Positions 1 through 7,617 of a stretch of DNA of 12,515 nt are shown here, one piece after another. The notes beneath the pieces were generated by a model. It made no database searches. It saw only the letters and a program-made list of their open reading frames with translations, and was not told where the DNA came from. Numbering within the stretch: the first letter of the stretch is position 1; the number at the start of each line of letters is the position of its first letter. Both the position numbers and the translations under genes were made by a program. The DNA is from Atopobium sp. (lineage in GTDB: Bacteria; Actinomycetota; Coriobacteriia; Coriobacteriales; Atopobiaceae): the NCBI GenBank assembly GCA_015258785.1, contig JABZHP010000036.1, positions 1 to 12,515 on the forward strand. Reading direction: 5' to 3'.

Positions 1-2
1 GC

Positions 3-107
3 TTTATTACCATGGGACAGCTACTCAGTCTGCCTTTAGTTGTACTTGGAATAGTGGTGCTTGTTATGGCAAGAAGGCTAAACTCACCACAAGTTGGAAG
101 GAATTAG
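3..107 (+). CDS. lgt: Prolipoprotein diacylglyceryl transferase, C-terminal end (partial)
   Basis: This is the 3' end of a gene that begins before the window. The 34 visible residues include TMGQLLSLPLVVLGIVVLVM followed by basic residues and a stop. Lgt proteins end in this way: a conserved (I/T)-x-M-G-Q-x-L-S-x-P motif in front of the last membrane helix, then a short positively charged cytoplasmic tail. E. coli Lgt ends in a closely similar sequence. Lgt transfers diacylglycerol from phosphatidylglycerol to the lipobox cysteine of prolipoproteins in the membrane. The stop lies 4 nt before the next start codon, so the large surface protein is probably co-transcribed and the operon promoter lies upstream of the window. 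The call rests on one short motif, but a specific one. Confidence 0.8.
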   Translation, partial: FITMGQLLSLPLVVLGIVVLVMARRLNSPQVGRN

Positions 108-111
108 AAGC

Positions 112-3100
112 ATGTTTAAAAAGGCGCTCAATAGCCTTTTCTCCATACTTTTAGTGCTTGCGCTCTTACCAGCTCCTGCATTTGCAGAAGCAGCGGGGGA
201 GTTGACCACTACTGTTACAGCAACTACCTCAACAGAGACTGCTCTTGCTGCTAATGACAGCGCTTCTGGTACTGAAGCTGTTTCTGGTACCGTAGCCGCC
301 ACTTCTAGCGCAGCCACAACCTCTGAAGAGACAGGTCCTGGCGTTGCTGCAACCACTAATGAGACTGACTATCCACACAAAACACTGGACCAGGCAGTAG
401 AAACACTGACCAATTCCTTCTATAAGCCAAAGCCTCGTTATGGTGTAGACACTAACCTCAACACTATGGTTGCAGAAGAACTGCGTCGCATTGGTGCTGG
501 AGAGGTTAACGTTAGAGTGGCATCTGTTCAGATGTCTTCGACAGCCTCATATGCTCACGCAGGCATTTCTACTGATTTTGCAACTAATGGTTCTATTGAG
601 TACTTCTGGATGGACGCCGCTGGCTTTACTAATCAGAGAAGCACTCTTATTCTTCGCCAGGCAAAAGTTACCTTTGAACTTTCCAAGGATGGAAAGACCG
701 TCCAATATACCTGCAATGTTTTAATCCCTTGGGATGAGGCAAAATCTCAGGCACAGCTTGCTGACGTATCTCAAAACCTTGCGCCATCATATGCTGCAGG
801 ACAAAATGAGTCTTCGGTAACTTCAGACTTTACCCTTCCACATAAGCTTGTTTCTGCTGATGGAAGCCAACTTTCATGGTCTAAGGTCACTTGGACTAGC
901 TCAGATACCTCCGTCGTTCGCATTGATGGATACGGCACTGAACCCTATAAGGCAACGGTTACCCGCGGCATTCGTGACAAGCAGGTAACGCTGACTGCAA
1001 ATGTCTCTCTGAGCAGCTCAGACGCTCCTCAGACAAGCTATCAGAAAACCTTTACCATAACGGTTCCTGGAGATCCTTCGGCTATTACCGATGCACAGAA
1101 TAATCTGTTGAGGCGTATTAACAGGCGTTTCTCGACATCAAGCATTAAAGATGTGTATACCAATCACTCCATTAATGCTCAGGCGGTTACAGACGACCTG
1201 CAGATGCCTACGCCAAAGAACTTTGGCTTGGACGGAAAGCGCTATCAGTTTACGTATACTTCCTCCAATGCTGCTATTACGTTCAATGGCTATAGGGGAA
1301 CGGTGTACCAGCCTCTGCCTTCTGCTTCCACGCAGCAGGTAGACATCACTCTGACCGTTACCGATAAAGAAAATCCCGAGGTATCAGTCTCTAAGACTCT
1401 TACGGTTACGGTAAGCCCGCTTAATCAGGCTGACATTGATGCAGAGCTTGCTTTGATGAATGAGTCTAAGGCTCATTTCTGGGATGCACTTGCTACTCCT
1501 TCTGGTCAGCAGAATAAACAAGACAGCGTTTCTGAGTCCTTGGCTACACCAAACAAGTTCTATCGTGCTGCTGACGGCTCTTTGACCTGGTCTTATGATG
1601 TTAACAATACCGATAAGACCGCAAGTGGTATTGTGCCTTCGGAGTTCCCAACATACGACCCCATGGGCCCTTCTGATCAGGCGCGCACGTACAGTTCTTC
1701 TCAGCCAACAATCATTCAGAACGAGAATCTTGTTCTCGCACAGACTCCTGAGTACAACACGTCTGTTACGGTTTCGGCACTTCTTTCAAGTGCACGCTAT
1801 TCTCGCTATGCAAGCTTGTATCCAGATAATGAGCAGTTCCAGGCCCTTACTAATCAGAAGGTCTCTGCCACCTTTACCGTGGCAGGCGAGAAGGGCGCTC
1901 GACCTGTAGAGGAAGACCCAGATCCAAGTCAGCTTGTTTCCGTCACTCTTTCTGTAGTAGGTCTTGATAAAGACGGTAAGCCTCAGCACTGGGCTCCTAC
2001 GCAGACTATTGAAGTTCGTAAGGGTACCACTGCTGACAAGGTAACGTATGACTACCTGAAGAATAACGGCCTTACCTACGATGCAGCGGGCGGTTATTTG
2101 TCTTCTATTACGTCGCCTTCACAGGGACTTACGCTTGCAACAGCGCAGGTAGATGGCGCCTATAAATGGTGGCAGTTCTTTGTAAACGGTCAGCTTTCGG
2201 AGAAGATGGCAAACAATGTTACCTTGGACGAAAACACTACCATTACCTGGACATATGGTGGTCAGGATAGCTCCATTCCAACTCCTCAAAATGAGTTGGT
2301 AATCAATCCATTTGCTGAGCACCCTAACTACGAGGCATCTTGGAGCGGTTTTGGTAGTGGAAACGGTTCCACTACTACGCAGAGTACCCCCATTAATTCT
2401 GCAGCTCTTCGTTGGAGTGTCACTGAAGGAACTCAGAATACACCTGGATTTGTTTCTGATCAGGTCATTGTTCATGATACGGTCTATTACGTAAGCGGTT
2501 CTACTCTCAAAGCAGTTGACGCTGCAACAGGTAACCTTATTGCCGAGGCACAGATTGGCTCCAAGGTCTCGTACTTTGCACGTCCTCTGTACGTTAACGG
2601 CATGATTGTTGTTGCTACCGATGATGGATGTCTTACCGCATTCTCGGCAACAACTATGGAGTGTATCTGGAAGACAGAGCCGCTGGATACCACCAATGCG
2701 CTGCAGTCTGTTTCTAGCCTGACGGTTAATAACGGCACCATCTTGGCTGAGTTTACTAAGATGAGTGGATTTGACGCAGCTGGTGGCTACATGATTGCTG
2801 TTGACGCTGCTACTGGTGCGCTTCGCTGGAAGCAGAATGCGCAGCCTGCAAATATTCCTGGAGCAACTTCTGGTCAGCCTTCAGGTTATTACTGGTCTGG
2901 CGCAGCGGCTTCTGGCTCGGACTTTATGATTGGCGACGAGTCGTCCTCTGTCAGGCTTATCAACGGTACAACCGGCGCCATTGAGGCCGAGCTTAACCTT
3001 GGTTCACCAATTCGTGCAGGTATTGTTCCTGTTTCCGTTGATCAAAACGGTAATGGAACCTATCTTGCCGTAACCAGAAATGACGGTACGCTGCACTTGA

Positions 3101-3918
3101 TTAGAAGAAATGGCTCTTCTCTTGTTGAGGAGAAGCAGGTCAAATTTGCAGCAGAGTCTACCTCTACACCAACTATCAGCGGTTCTAACGTCTTTGTTAA
3201 CGGCGTCGATGCTGAGGGTTACGGAACTATCTCTGTGATTTCTCTTGACACCTTTACGGTGACTGACCAGGCTCGTGCTGGCAAGGGTAAGTCTCAGAGC
3301 ACCCCTCTTGTTTCTGTTCAGCAAAACGGTACCTACGCCTACTTCACGGTAAACGGTCTACCTGGTGGCGTATGGGTATACAAGTTGGGCACCAGCCGAG
3401 CAGCTCAGATTTACACTCCAGATAAGAATCATCAGAACTACACCACGTCGTCGGTCATTGCAGATTTTGAGGGCAATCTTTACTACACCAACGACTCCGG
3501 CACGCTTTTCTCGCTTATTAATCAGAAACCTTCTGGCGAGAATACCCAGCCATCTGGAGACATTTTTAGCAGGACAGATTCCACAGCTACAAACGTGCCA
3601 GCTCAAGATCCTTCATCTCCAGCTGCGCATGAAACTTCCTCGACCACCGCTGCGAGTGCTGGTGAGGAGGTTACAAAGGCTCCATCTGAGAACAAGACTG
3701 CAGATAACAACTCTGACGAGAAGCAGCTTCCACCTACTGAATACTCAAATAAGCAGGCTGCTGCCCCACAGCAGGTGTCCTCTGCACCTACCATTCCACT
3801 TCTGAGTGTCTTTGGTTTCTTTGCTTCTGGTGCAGTTCTTGCAGTGTTTGTAGTGTTGCTTAAGAAAGAAACTGCTGCAATTCACCATGTTCCCAATGGC
3901 CGAGGCCAGGTGAGATAG
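112..3918 (+). CDS. Large surface protein: Ig-like domains, DUF4430 (transcobalamin-like), PQQ-type beta-propeller, C-terminal anchor
   Basis: 1268 residues starting at ATG 112, which has GGAAGGA 9 nt upstream; an in-frame TTG at 94 lies before this ribosome site and is unlikely. Order of parts: signal peptide (about 1-27, ending PAPAFAEA); Ser/Thr/Ala-rich linker to about 80; Ig-like regions at about 237-319 (WTSSDTSVV signature) and 324-440; a DUF4430 domain at about 605-718 with the typical WWQFFVNGQ core; a PQQ-type beta-propeller at about 765-1135 with repeats such as LKAVDAATGNLIAE and IAVDAATGALRWK; a Ser/Thr/Glu-rich stalk to about 1226; one hydrophobic helix (about 1227-1250) and a basic tail. 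It should be exported and held by its C-terminus in the membrane. Operon position ahead of ecfT/ecfA suggests it captures or presents the substrate of that importer. Ligand inferred only; corrinoid is favoured because DUF4430 is the transcobalamin C-terminal domain. Confidence 0.9.
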   Translation: MFKKALNSLFSILLVLALLPAPAFAEAAGELTTTVTATTSTETALAANDSASGTEAVSGTVAATSSAATTSEETGPGVAATTNETDYPHKTLDQAVETLTNSFYKPKPRYGVDTNLNTMVAEELRRIGAGEVNVRVASVQMSSTASYAHAGISTDFATNGSIEYFWMDAAGFTNQRSTLILRQAKVTFELSKDGKTVQYTCNVLIPWDEAKSQAQLADVSQNLAPSYAAGQNESSVTSDFTLPHKLVSADGSQLSWSKVTWTSSDTSVVRIDGYGTEPYKATVTRGIRDKQVTLTANVSLSSSDAPQTSYQKTFTITVPGDPSAITDAQNNLLRRINRRFSTSSIKDVYTNHSINAQAVTDDLQMPTPKNFGLDGKRYQFTYTSSNAAITFNGYRGTVYQPLPSASTQQVDITLTVTDKENPEVSVSKTLTVTVSPLNQADIDAELALMNESKAHFWDALATPSGQQNKQDSVSESLATPNKFYRAADGSLTWSYDVNNTDKTASGIVPSEFPTYDPMGPSDQARTYSSSQPTIIQNENLVLAQTPEYNTSVTVSALLSSARYSRYASLYPDNEQFQALTNQKVSATFTVAGEKGARPVEEDPDPSQLVSVTLSVVGLDKDGKPQHWAPTQTIEVRKGTTADKVTYDYLKNNGLTYDAAGGYLSSITSPSQGLTLATAQVDGAYKWWQFFVNGQLSEKMANNVTLDENTTITWTYGGQDSSIPTPQNELVINPFAEHPNYEASWSGFGSGNGSTTTQSTPINSAALRWSVTEGTQNTPGFVSDQVIVHDTVYYVSGSTLKAVDAATGNLIAEAQIGSKVSYFARPLYVNGMIVVATDDGCLTAFSATTMECIWKTEPLDTTNALQSVSSLTVNNGTILAEFTKMSGFDAAGGYMIAVDAATGALRWKQNAQPANIPGATSGQPSGYYWSGAAASGSDFMIGDESSSVRLINGTTGAIEAELNLGSPIRAGIVPVSVDQNGNGTYLAVTRNDGTLHLIRRNGSSLVEEKQVKFAAESTSTPTISGSNVFVNGVDAEGYGTISVISLDTFTVTDQARAGKGKSQSTPLVSVQQNGTYAYFTVNGLPGGVWVYKLGTSRAAQIYTPDKNHQNYTTSSVIADFEGNLYYTNDSGTLFSLINQKPSGENTQPSGDIFSRTDSTATNVPAQDPSSPAAHETSSTTAASAGEEVTKAPSENKTADNNSDEKQLPPTEYSNKQAAAPQQVSSAPTIPLLSVFGFFASGAVLAVFVVLLKKETAAIHHVPNGRGQVR

Positions 3919-4574
3919 TGGTTAAGCTCACAAGAGAATCCAAACGGATTCTCTATTTGGCAGCATCAATAGTATCTTTTGTGTTCATGCTTTTCTTTGC
4001 ATGGACATTAGTCCAGTATTTCTTTACGCCCGCTTCAAGCACTTCTGCTCAAGAAGCTCCTACCGCACAAGGTCAGACGGCAGCAGGTGCTTCTGGCACG
4101 CAAGCAGACTCTCAGACGTCACAGACGCAAGGGAGCTCTACTCCTGATGCTCAATCAAATGCTGATGCGTCTAAAACGCAGGATTCTTCTAATCAGAAAA
4201 CGTCGGAGCCTTCTAACTCTGGTAACTCAACAAACGCTGTAGCTGCTCCTCGTAAAGAGAATAATGCGCTTTCTGTAAGTGTTACGGTTGACGGCTCTGC
4301 AGCCAAAGGGTCTTCATTTACCGTCAACCTCCAGGTGCAAGAGGGTACGTCAGTCTATGATGCGTTGCTTGCAAGTGGAGCCGGGGTAAATGCACGTAGC
4401 ACGTCGTTTGGTATGTACGTTGCGGCTATTAATGGGCTTGCAGAGCGTGACCACGGTCCACAGAGCGGCTGGGTATACTCAGTTAACGGTGTTCAGCCTA
4501 ACTACACGTCTGATGCATATGTTCTGCATGATGGCGATTCGGTTGTTTGGATGTACGTTAACGCGGTGAACTAA
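3918..4574 (+). CDS. Membrane-anchored DUF4430 (transcobalamin-like) domain protein
   Basis: 218 residues from GTG 3918, whose G is also the last base of the preceding TAG stop; AGGTGA sits 4 nt upstream. Residues about 10-33 form one membrane helix after a basic N-terminus (signal anchor, no clear cleavage site). Residues about 36-113 are a low-complexity Ser/Thr/Gln/Ala linker. The C-terminal 100 residues form a DUF4430 domain: VSVTVDG, EGTSVYDALLASG, GWVYSVNGVQPNY and the ending DGDSVVWMYVNAVN are typical. The domain therefore sits outside the cell on a flexible tether fixed by its N-terminus. Translational coupling on both sides (1-nt overlaps) ties it to the large surface protein and to EcfT. 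It may relay substrate from the wall to the membrane; that role is inferred. Confidence 0.88.
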   Translation: MVKLTRESKRILYLAASIVSFVFMLFFAWTLVQYFFTPASSTSAQEAPTAQGQTAAGASGTQADSQTSQTQGSSTPDAQSNADASKTQDSSNQKTSEPSNSGNSTNAVAAPRKENNALSVSVTVDGSAAKGSSFTVNLQVQEGTSVYDALLASGAGVNARSTSFGMYVAAINGLAERDHGPQSGWVYSVNGVQPNYTSDAYVLHDGDSVVWMYVNAVN

Positions 4575-5506
4575 TGAATCCGGCACGCACAAGTTTTTCT
4601 CGCCTGCATCCACTTGCTACGATTGTGCTGTTTGGATGCGAGGTTGTGCTTGCTGCTTTTTCTTTTCAGCCGCTTTGTGCGCTGATTGCTTTTGTCGGTG
4701 CTGAGCTGTGCATAGTTCAGTTATTTGACAGTAAACATGCTGTTAGACAACTTGTTTGGTATGTTCCCATTATTGTATTGATGACAGTTATCAATCCGTT
4801 TTTCTCGGCATCTGGGTCTACTGTTTTGTACTCTTTTGGGCGCACACAGCTGTACGCAGAGAGTTTTGTGTACGGAGCTACTTCGGGCCTGGTACTTGTA
4901 AGCACGTTGAGCTGGCTTGAGTGCCTGTTTGTGGTGGTGTCTCCGCTCGAGTTGTTACAGCGCTCAAGCGTGCGCTTTCCGGGATTACAGCTGGTCTTGA
5001 GCCTTTCTGTGCAGCTTATGCCACAGTTGCTTTCTGATCTTACCGTGGCGCAACAAATTCAGTCGGCAAACACCGCAGCTCAAACGTGTGATTCTGCAAC
5101 GCAGATGCCTCGGCAAAGCCGTTTTCCAGGTCAACGCCGTTTTCTGAGCGCGAGAAAAGCTATTGTGCAGACAGCCAGCACAATCAACGCAGTGTGTATG
5201 AGCGCACTAGAGAAGTCAATAAGTACGTTTCAGTCCATTGTGTCTCGAGGCTGGGGAATGACAGTACGCAGAAGCAGATGGAATACCCAGGTGCTTGATG
5301 CCTACGACACCCTGGCTCTGTTGTCGTTTGCTCTCTTAGGCGTCGTAGCAGCAACTTCTTTGTATATGCTTGTCCAAGCTTGGCAGTTTTACCCTACTAT
5401 GCCAGCGTTTCAACTGAGTTTTTGGTATATGGGGCTGGTGTTATTTGCCGCCTTACCAGTAGTTTTTGTGCGCCTTGATACCGTCTTATGGGAGCAGTCT
5501 GTATGA
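4574..5506 (+). CDS. ecfT: ECF transporter transmembrane subunit EcfT
   Basis: 310 residues from ATG 4574, which overlaps the preceding TAA by one base; GGTGAA at 4565-4570 is a plausible ribosome site. It has hydrophobic helices near the N-terminus (two, residues about 15-50), near 58-75, 90-118 and 130-150, a polar cytoplasmic stretch at about 155-230, and two more helices at the C-terminus. EcfT is the scaffold joining the ATPases to the substrate-binding S component. The coupling motif SRGWG (about residues 225-229) matches the conserved second x-R-G motif that docks on the ATPase. The first such motif is hard to see: the equivalent stretch reads AQQIQSANTAAQ and lacks its usual arginine. 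The cytoplasmic segment also looks longer than usual for the family (typically about 265 residues). Followed directly by the ATPase gene (ATGA overlap). Confidence 0.88.
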   Translation: MNPARTSFSRLHPLATIVLFGCEVVLAAFSFQPLCALIAFVGAELCIVQLFDSKHAVRQLVWYVPIIVLMTVINPFFSASGSTVLYSFGRTQLYAESFVYGATSGLVLVSTLSWLECLFVVVSPLELLQRSSVRFPGLQLVLSLSVQLMPQLLSDLTVAQQIQSANTAAQTCDSATQMPRQSRFPGQRRFLSARKAIVQTASTINAVCMSALEKSISTFQSIVSRGWGMTVRRSRWNTQVLDAYDTLALLSFALLGVVAATSLYMLVQAWQFYPTMPAFQLSFWYMGLVLFAALPVVFVRLDTVLWEQSV

Positions 5507-6987
5507 GTGAGTACTCTTCCTACCAGCAGAATTTATCTACGTCTTCAACTAGGGAAGAAGTAATTCTTGCTATTCAGAATCTCTCGTTTGTCTATGCTCT
5601 AGCTCCAAACAGCAAGGTCATAGAGGATTTTTCATGCAAAGTTTATGCAGGTCAGATTAGCCTTTTACTTGGACCAACTGGTTCAGGCAAGTCAACTATC
5701 TTGAGCCTCATTAAACCCGAGATTGCGCCTCAGGGTAAACAAGACGGTTCAATTATCGTTTGTGGACAAGAGGTTTCTACAATGACGCAGGCGCAGTCTG
5801 TGGATACCATTGCTTTTGTGTCACAAGTTGCCTCGCGCGCACTTGTGTGCGAGACACCTCTTAAAGAGCTTGCTTTTGGCCTGGAAAATCGAGGTGTTTC
5901 TGAGAAAGAGATGCGCCGCCGTATTTTTGAGACGGTCAGTTTCTTTGGTATGGAGTCGCTTTTGCATAAACGTAACTGCGAGCTTTCCGGGGGCGAACAG
6001 CAGATAGTGGCCCTGGCTGCAGCGCTTGTCATGCGTCCAAAGCTGCTCTTGCTGGATGAGCCAACCTCACAGCTGGATCCGTTTGCGCAGAAGAACTTCA
6101 CCGCGCTCCTGGAGCGCGTCGCGCGCGAGCTCAACGTTGCCGTGCTTGTTGCCACCCACGACATCACCGCGTTCGAGCACCTCGCAGATGCTCGCATCCA
6201 CCTCGACGGCGAGAAACCCGATGCGCTCCGAGCAGACAGCTCTTCTCGCCAGGCGCTCTGTCCCCGCAGCTCCGCGCCCAGCCAAGCATCCACCGTAGCC
6301 GACAACTTGCCCGTGGTCGAGTTCAGCGCCGTGACGTTTGCGTATCCTCAGAGCGAGCAACTGGTGCTCAACAAGTGCTCACTTGAGGTCACGGGGCGAG
6401 AAATTCGTGCGCTTGTAGGCGGTAACGGCTCAGGTAAGTCAACGCTGCTCAAGCTTGCAGCAGGTATTCTTCGTCCAAGGAGAGGCCGCGTCTACAACCA
6501 GCTCCAACAGTCCCAGGGGTATATTCCGCAAAATCCTGAGCTGCTCTTTACCTGCCAAAGTGTGGGCGAGGAACTTGCCCAGTGGCAGCAGAGTGGCGCC
6601 TATTCTGACCAGGACATTCAGGACCTCCTGGAAGCTTCGGGACTTCTTACTCGCACAACATATCAGAAGCTTATGTCTTCTCATCCATACGACTTGTCTG
6701 GTGGACAGCAGCAACTTTTGGCGCTGGTAAAAGTGCTGCTCACAACGCCGCGTCTGCTCATTCTTGATGAGCCTACAAAGGGTCTGGATGCTCCGACCAA
6801 AGAGGCCGTTATCAACCTGCTCTCGTACGCACAAGCAGAAGGCACGACCATACTAGTAGCAACGCACGACATGCAGTTGATATCGCGCGTTGCTGATAAC
6901 GTTTCTCTAGTTTTTGATGGCCAGATTTCTCTGACAGAGCCAACTTCCGAGTTCTTTGCAAACTCGTGGGTGTGGTCGGCGGAATAG
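5503..6987 (+). CDS. ecfA: ECF transporter ATPase, two ABC domains fused (EcfA1-EcfA2 type)
   Basis: 494 residues. I chose ATG 5503, which overlaps the ecfT stop as ATGA and has GGGAGC 7 nt upstream, over an in-frame ATG at 5488 that lies before this site. Domain 1: Walker A GPTGSGKST (about 57), Q-loop FVSQV, signature LSGGEQQ (about 161), Walker B LLLLDEPTSQLDP (about 182), H-loop ATHD (about 217). A linker of about 40 residues follows. Domain 2: Walker A GGNGSGKST (about 306), Q-loop YIPQNPE, signature LSGGQQQ (about 399), Walker B LLILDEPTKGLD (about 417), H-loop ATHD (about 453). Both sites look catalytically intact. The protein powers EcfT-dependent import from the cytoplasmic face. Bases 6061-6360 are about 64% G+C by my count against about 42-43% in lines sampled on either side, suggesting a recombined segment. 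Confidence 0.93.
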   Translation: MSEYSSYQQNLSTSSTREEVILAIQNLSFVYALAPNSKVIEDFSCKVYAGQISLLLGPTGSGKSTILSLIKPEIAPQGKQDGSIIVCGQEVSTMTQAQSVDTIAFVSQVASRALVCETPLKELAFGLENRGVSEKEMRRRIFETVSFFGMESLLHKRNCELSGGEQQIVALAAALVMRPKLLLLDEPTSQLDPFAQKNFTALLERVARELNVAVLVATHDITAFEHLADARIHLDGEKPDALRADSSSRQALCPRSSAPSQASTVADNLPVVEFSAVTFAYPQSEQLVLNKCSLEVTGREIRALVGGNGSGKSTLLKLAAGILRPRRGRVYNQLQQSQGYIPQNPELLFTCQSVGEELAQWQQSGAYSDQDIQDLLEASGLLTRTTYQKLMSSHPYDLSGGQQQLLALVKVLLTTPRLLILDEPTKGLDAPTKEAVINLLSYAQAEGTTILVATHDMQLISRVADNVSLVFDGQISLTEPTSEFFANSWVWSAE

Positions 6988-7070
6988 GCGTCTAGAACAC
7001 CGTCAGCGGTTAGAACCCCGGCAGCAGCTAGAACTCCACCCGGTGCTTGGCGACGCAGGTGGTTAGAACC
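6988..7070. repeat. Short periodic TAGAAC repeat in the convergent spacer
   Basis: TAGAAC occurs at 6993, 7011, 7029 and 7064, spacings of 18, 18 and 35 nt (close to two units). The first units share the pattern TAGAACxCCGxCAGCxG. The ten bases GGTTAGAACC occur identically at 7008-7017 and 7061-7070; each is an imperfect palindrome (GGTT-AG-AACC). The second copy contains the stop codon of the minus-strand gene. The array fills the 75-nt spacer between two converging genes. No U-rich tract follows on either strand, so it is not a standard terminator. Confidence 0.55.
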
Positions 7071-7524
7071 TTAAGAACGGCTCCTCATCCTGGCCAAGCT
7101 CCTCAAGAAGCTCATCATCAAGATCGTTGATGTCGCCAAACTCCTCGTGTTCATGCTCCTCTTCATCTTCCTCATGATCGTGAGTATGCTCATTGAAGCC
7201 GTAGGCATTGGCTGTCTCATCATCAAACTCAAGTGTTGGAAGAGCGCTGGTAATGCTGCACAGACCAACTCCTGCAGGCATAATCTTTTGCCACTGAGCA
7301 ATCAGAGGAGTGGTAGGAACTTCTCCCAGCTCAACAATGGAATCCAAGAAAATCTCTTTTGCGCCGTCGAGCAGGTCAGATGAATTTGCAACCTCAATGA
7401 GGTGCTCCGAGAAAAGCTCAAGCGCGTGATCTGTGGAATCTGCCTCAACAATACAAGGCATAAGACAATAGTTGTCCGAAGAGTCAAGCTCGTCGTTGTA
7501 GCTAAAGTTTCCCAGATAGATCAT
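7063..7524 (-). CDS. Hypothetical acidic protein with His/Glu/Asp-rich C-terminal tail
   Basis: 153 residues, minus strand. ATG at 7522-7524 has a near-perfect ribosome site (AAGGAGGT, 7529-7536) 4 nt upstream, so this is a real gene despite being unrecognised. Residues 1-105 look like a compact domain starting MIYLGNFSYNDELDSSDNYC with no signal peptide or membrane helix. Residues about 112-153 are strongly acidic and contain HTHDHEEDEEEHEHEEF, five histidines within 14 residues. Such stretches can bind divalent metals (Ni, Co, Zn), but acidic tails also occur without metal binding. It sits between the ECF core operon and the S-component gene on the opposite strand and is divergent from the latter. 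No function can be assigned. Confidence 0.85.
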   Translation of the reverse strand: MIYLGNFSYNDELDSSDNYCLMPCIVEADSTDHALELFSEHLIEVANSSDLLDGAKEIFLDSIVELGEVPTTPLIAQWQKIMPAGVGLCSITSALPTLEFDDETANAYGFNEHTHDHEEDEEEHEHEEFGDINDLDDELLEELGQDEEPFLRF

Positions 7525-7552
7525 GAAGACCTCCTTGTTGTAGTTTCAAATC

Positions 7553-7572
7553 ATCTTATGCCAAAATAAGAT
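7553..7572. promoter_or_regulatory. Perfect inverted repeat between divergent genes (candidate operator)
   Basis: ATCTTAT (7553-7559) and ATAAGAT (7566-7572) are exact reverse complements separated by 6 nt. The site lies in the 93-nt gap between the minus-strand acidic-protein gene and the plus-strand S-component gene, where a shared regulator would bind. Arm length and spacing fit a dimeric repressor. I do not recognise the family. TTGACG at 7595-7600 resembles a -35 box, but no matching -10 lies upstream of the GTG start. Confidence 0.5.
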
Positions 7573-7617
7573 AGACCTTCTCGATATTTTTATTTTGACG
7601 GTAAGCGTGAGGTTCTT

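Noticed and set aside
3730..3750. LPPTE in the C-terminal stalk of the large surface protein as a sortase motif
   Set aside because: It is not LPxTG and lies about 25-30 residues before the membrane helix, whereas sortase signals directly precede it. A plain C-terminal membrane anchor is simpler.
5730..6360. Long minus-strand open frames opposite the ATPase gene (up to 191 codons)
   Set aside because: They are antisense to clear Walker A, signature and Walker B coding sequence, and partly result from the GC-rich patch, which lacks stop codons. No ribosome site or family match.
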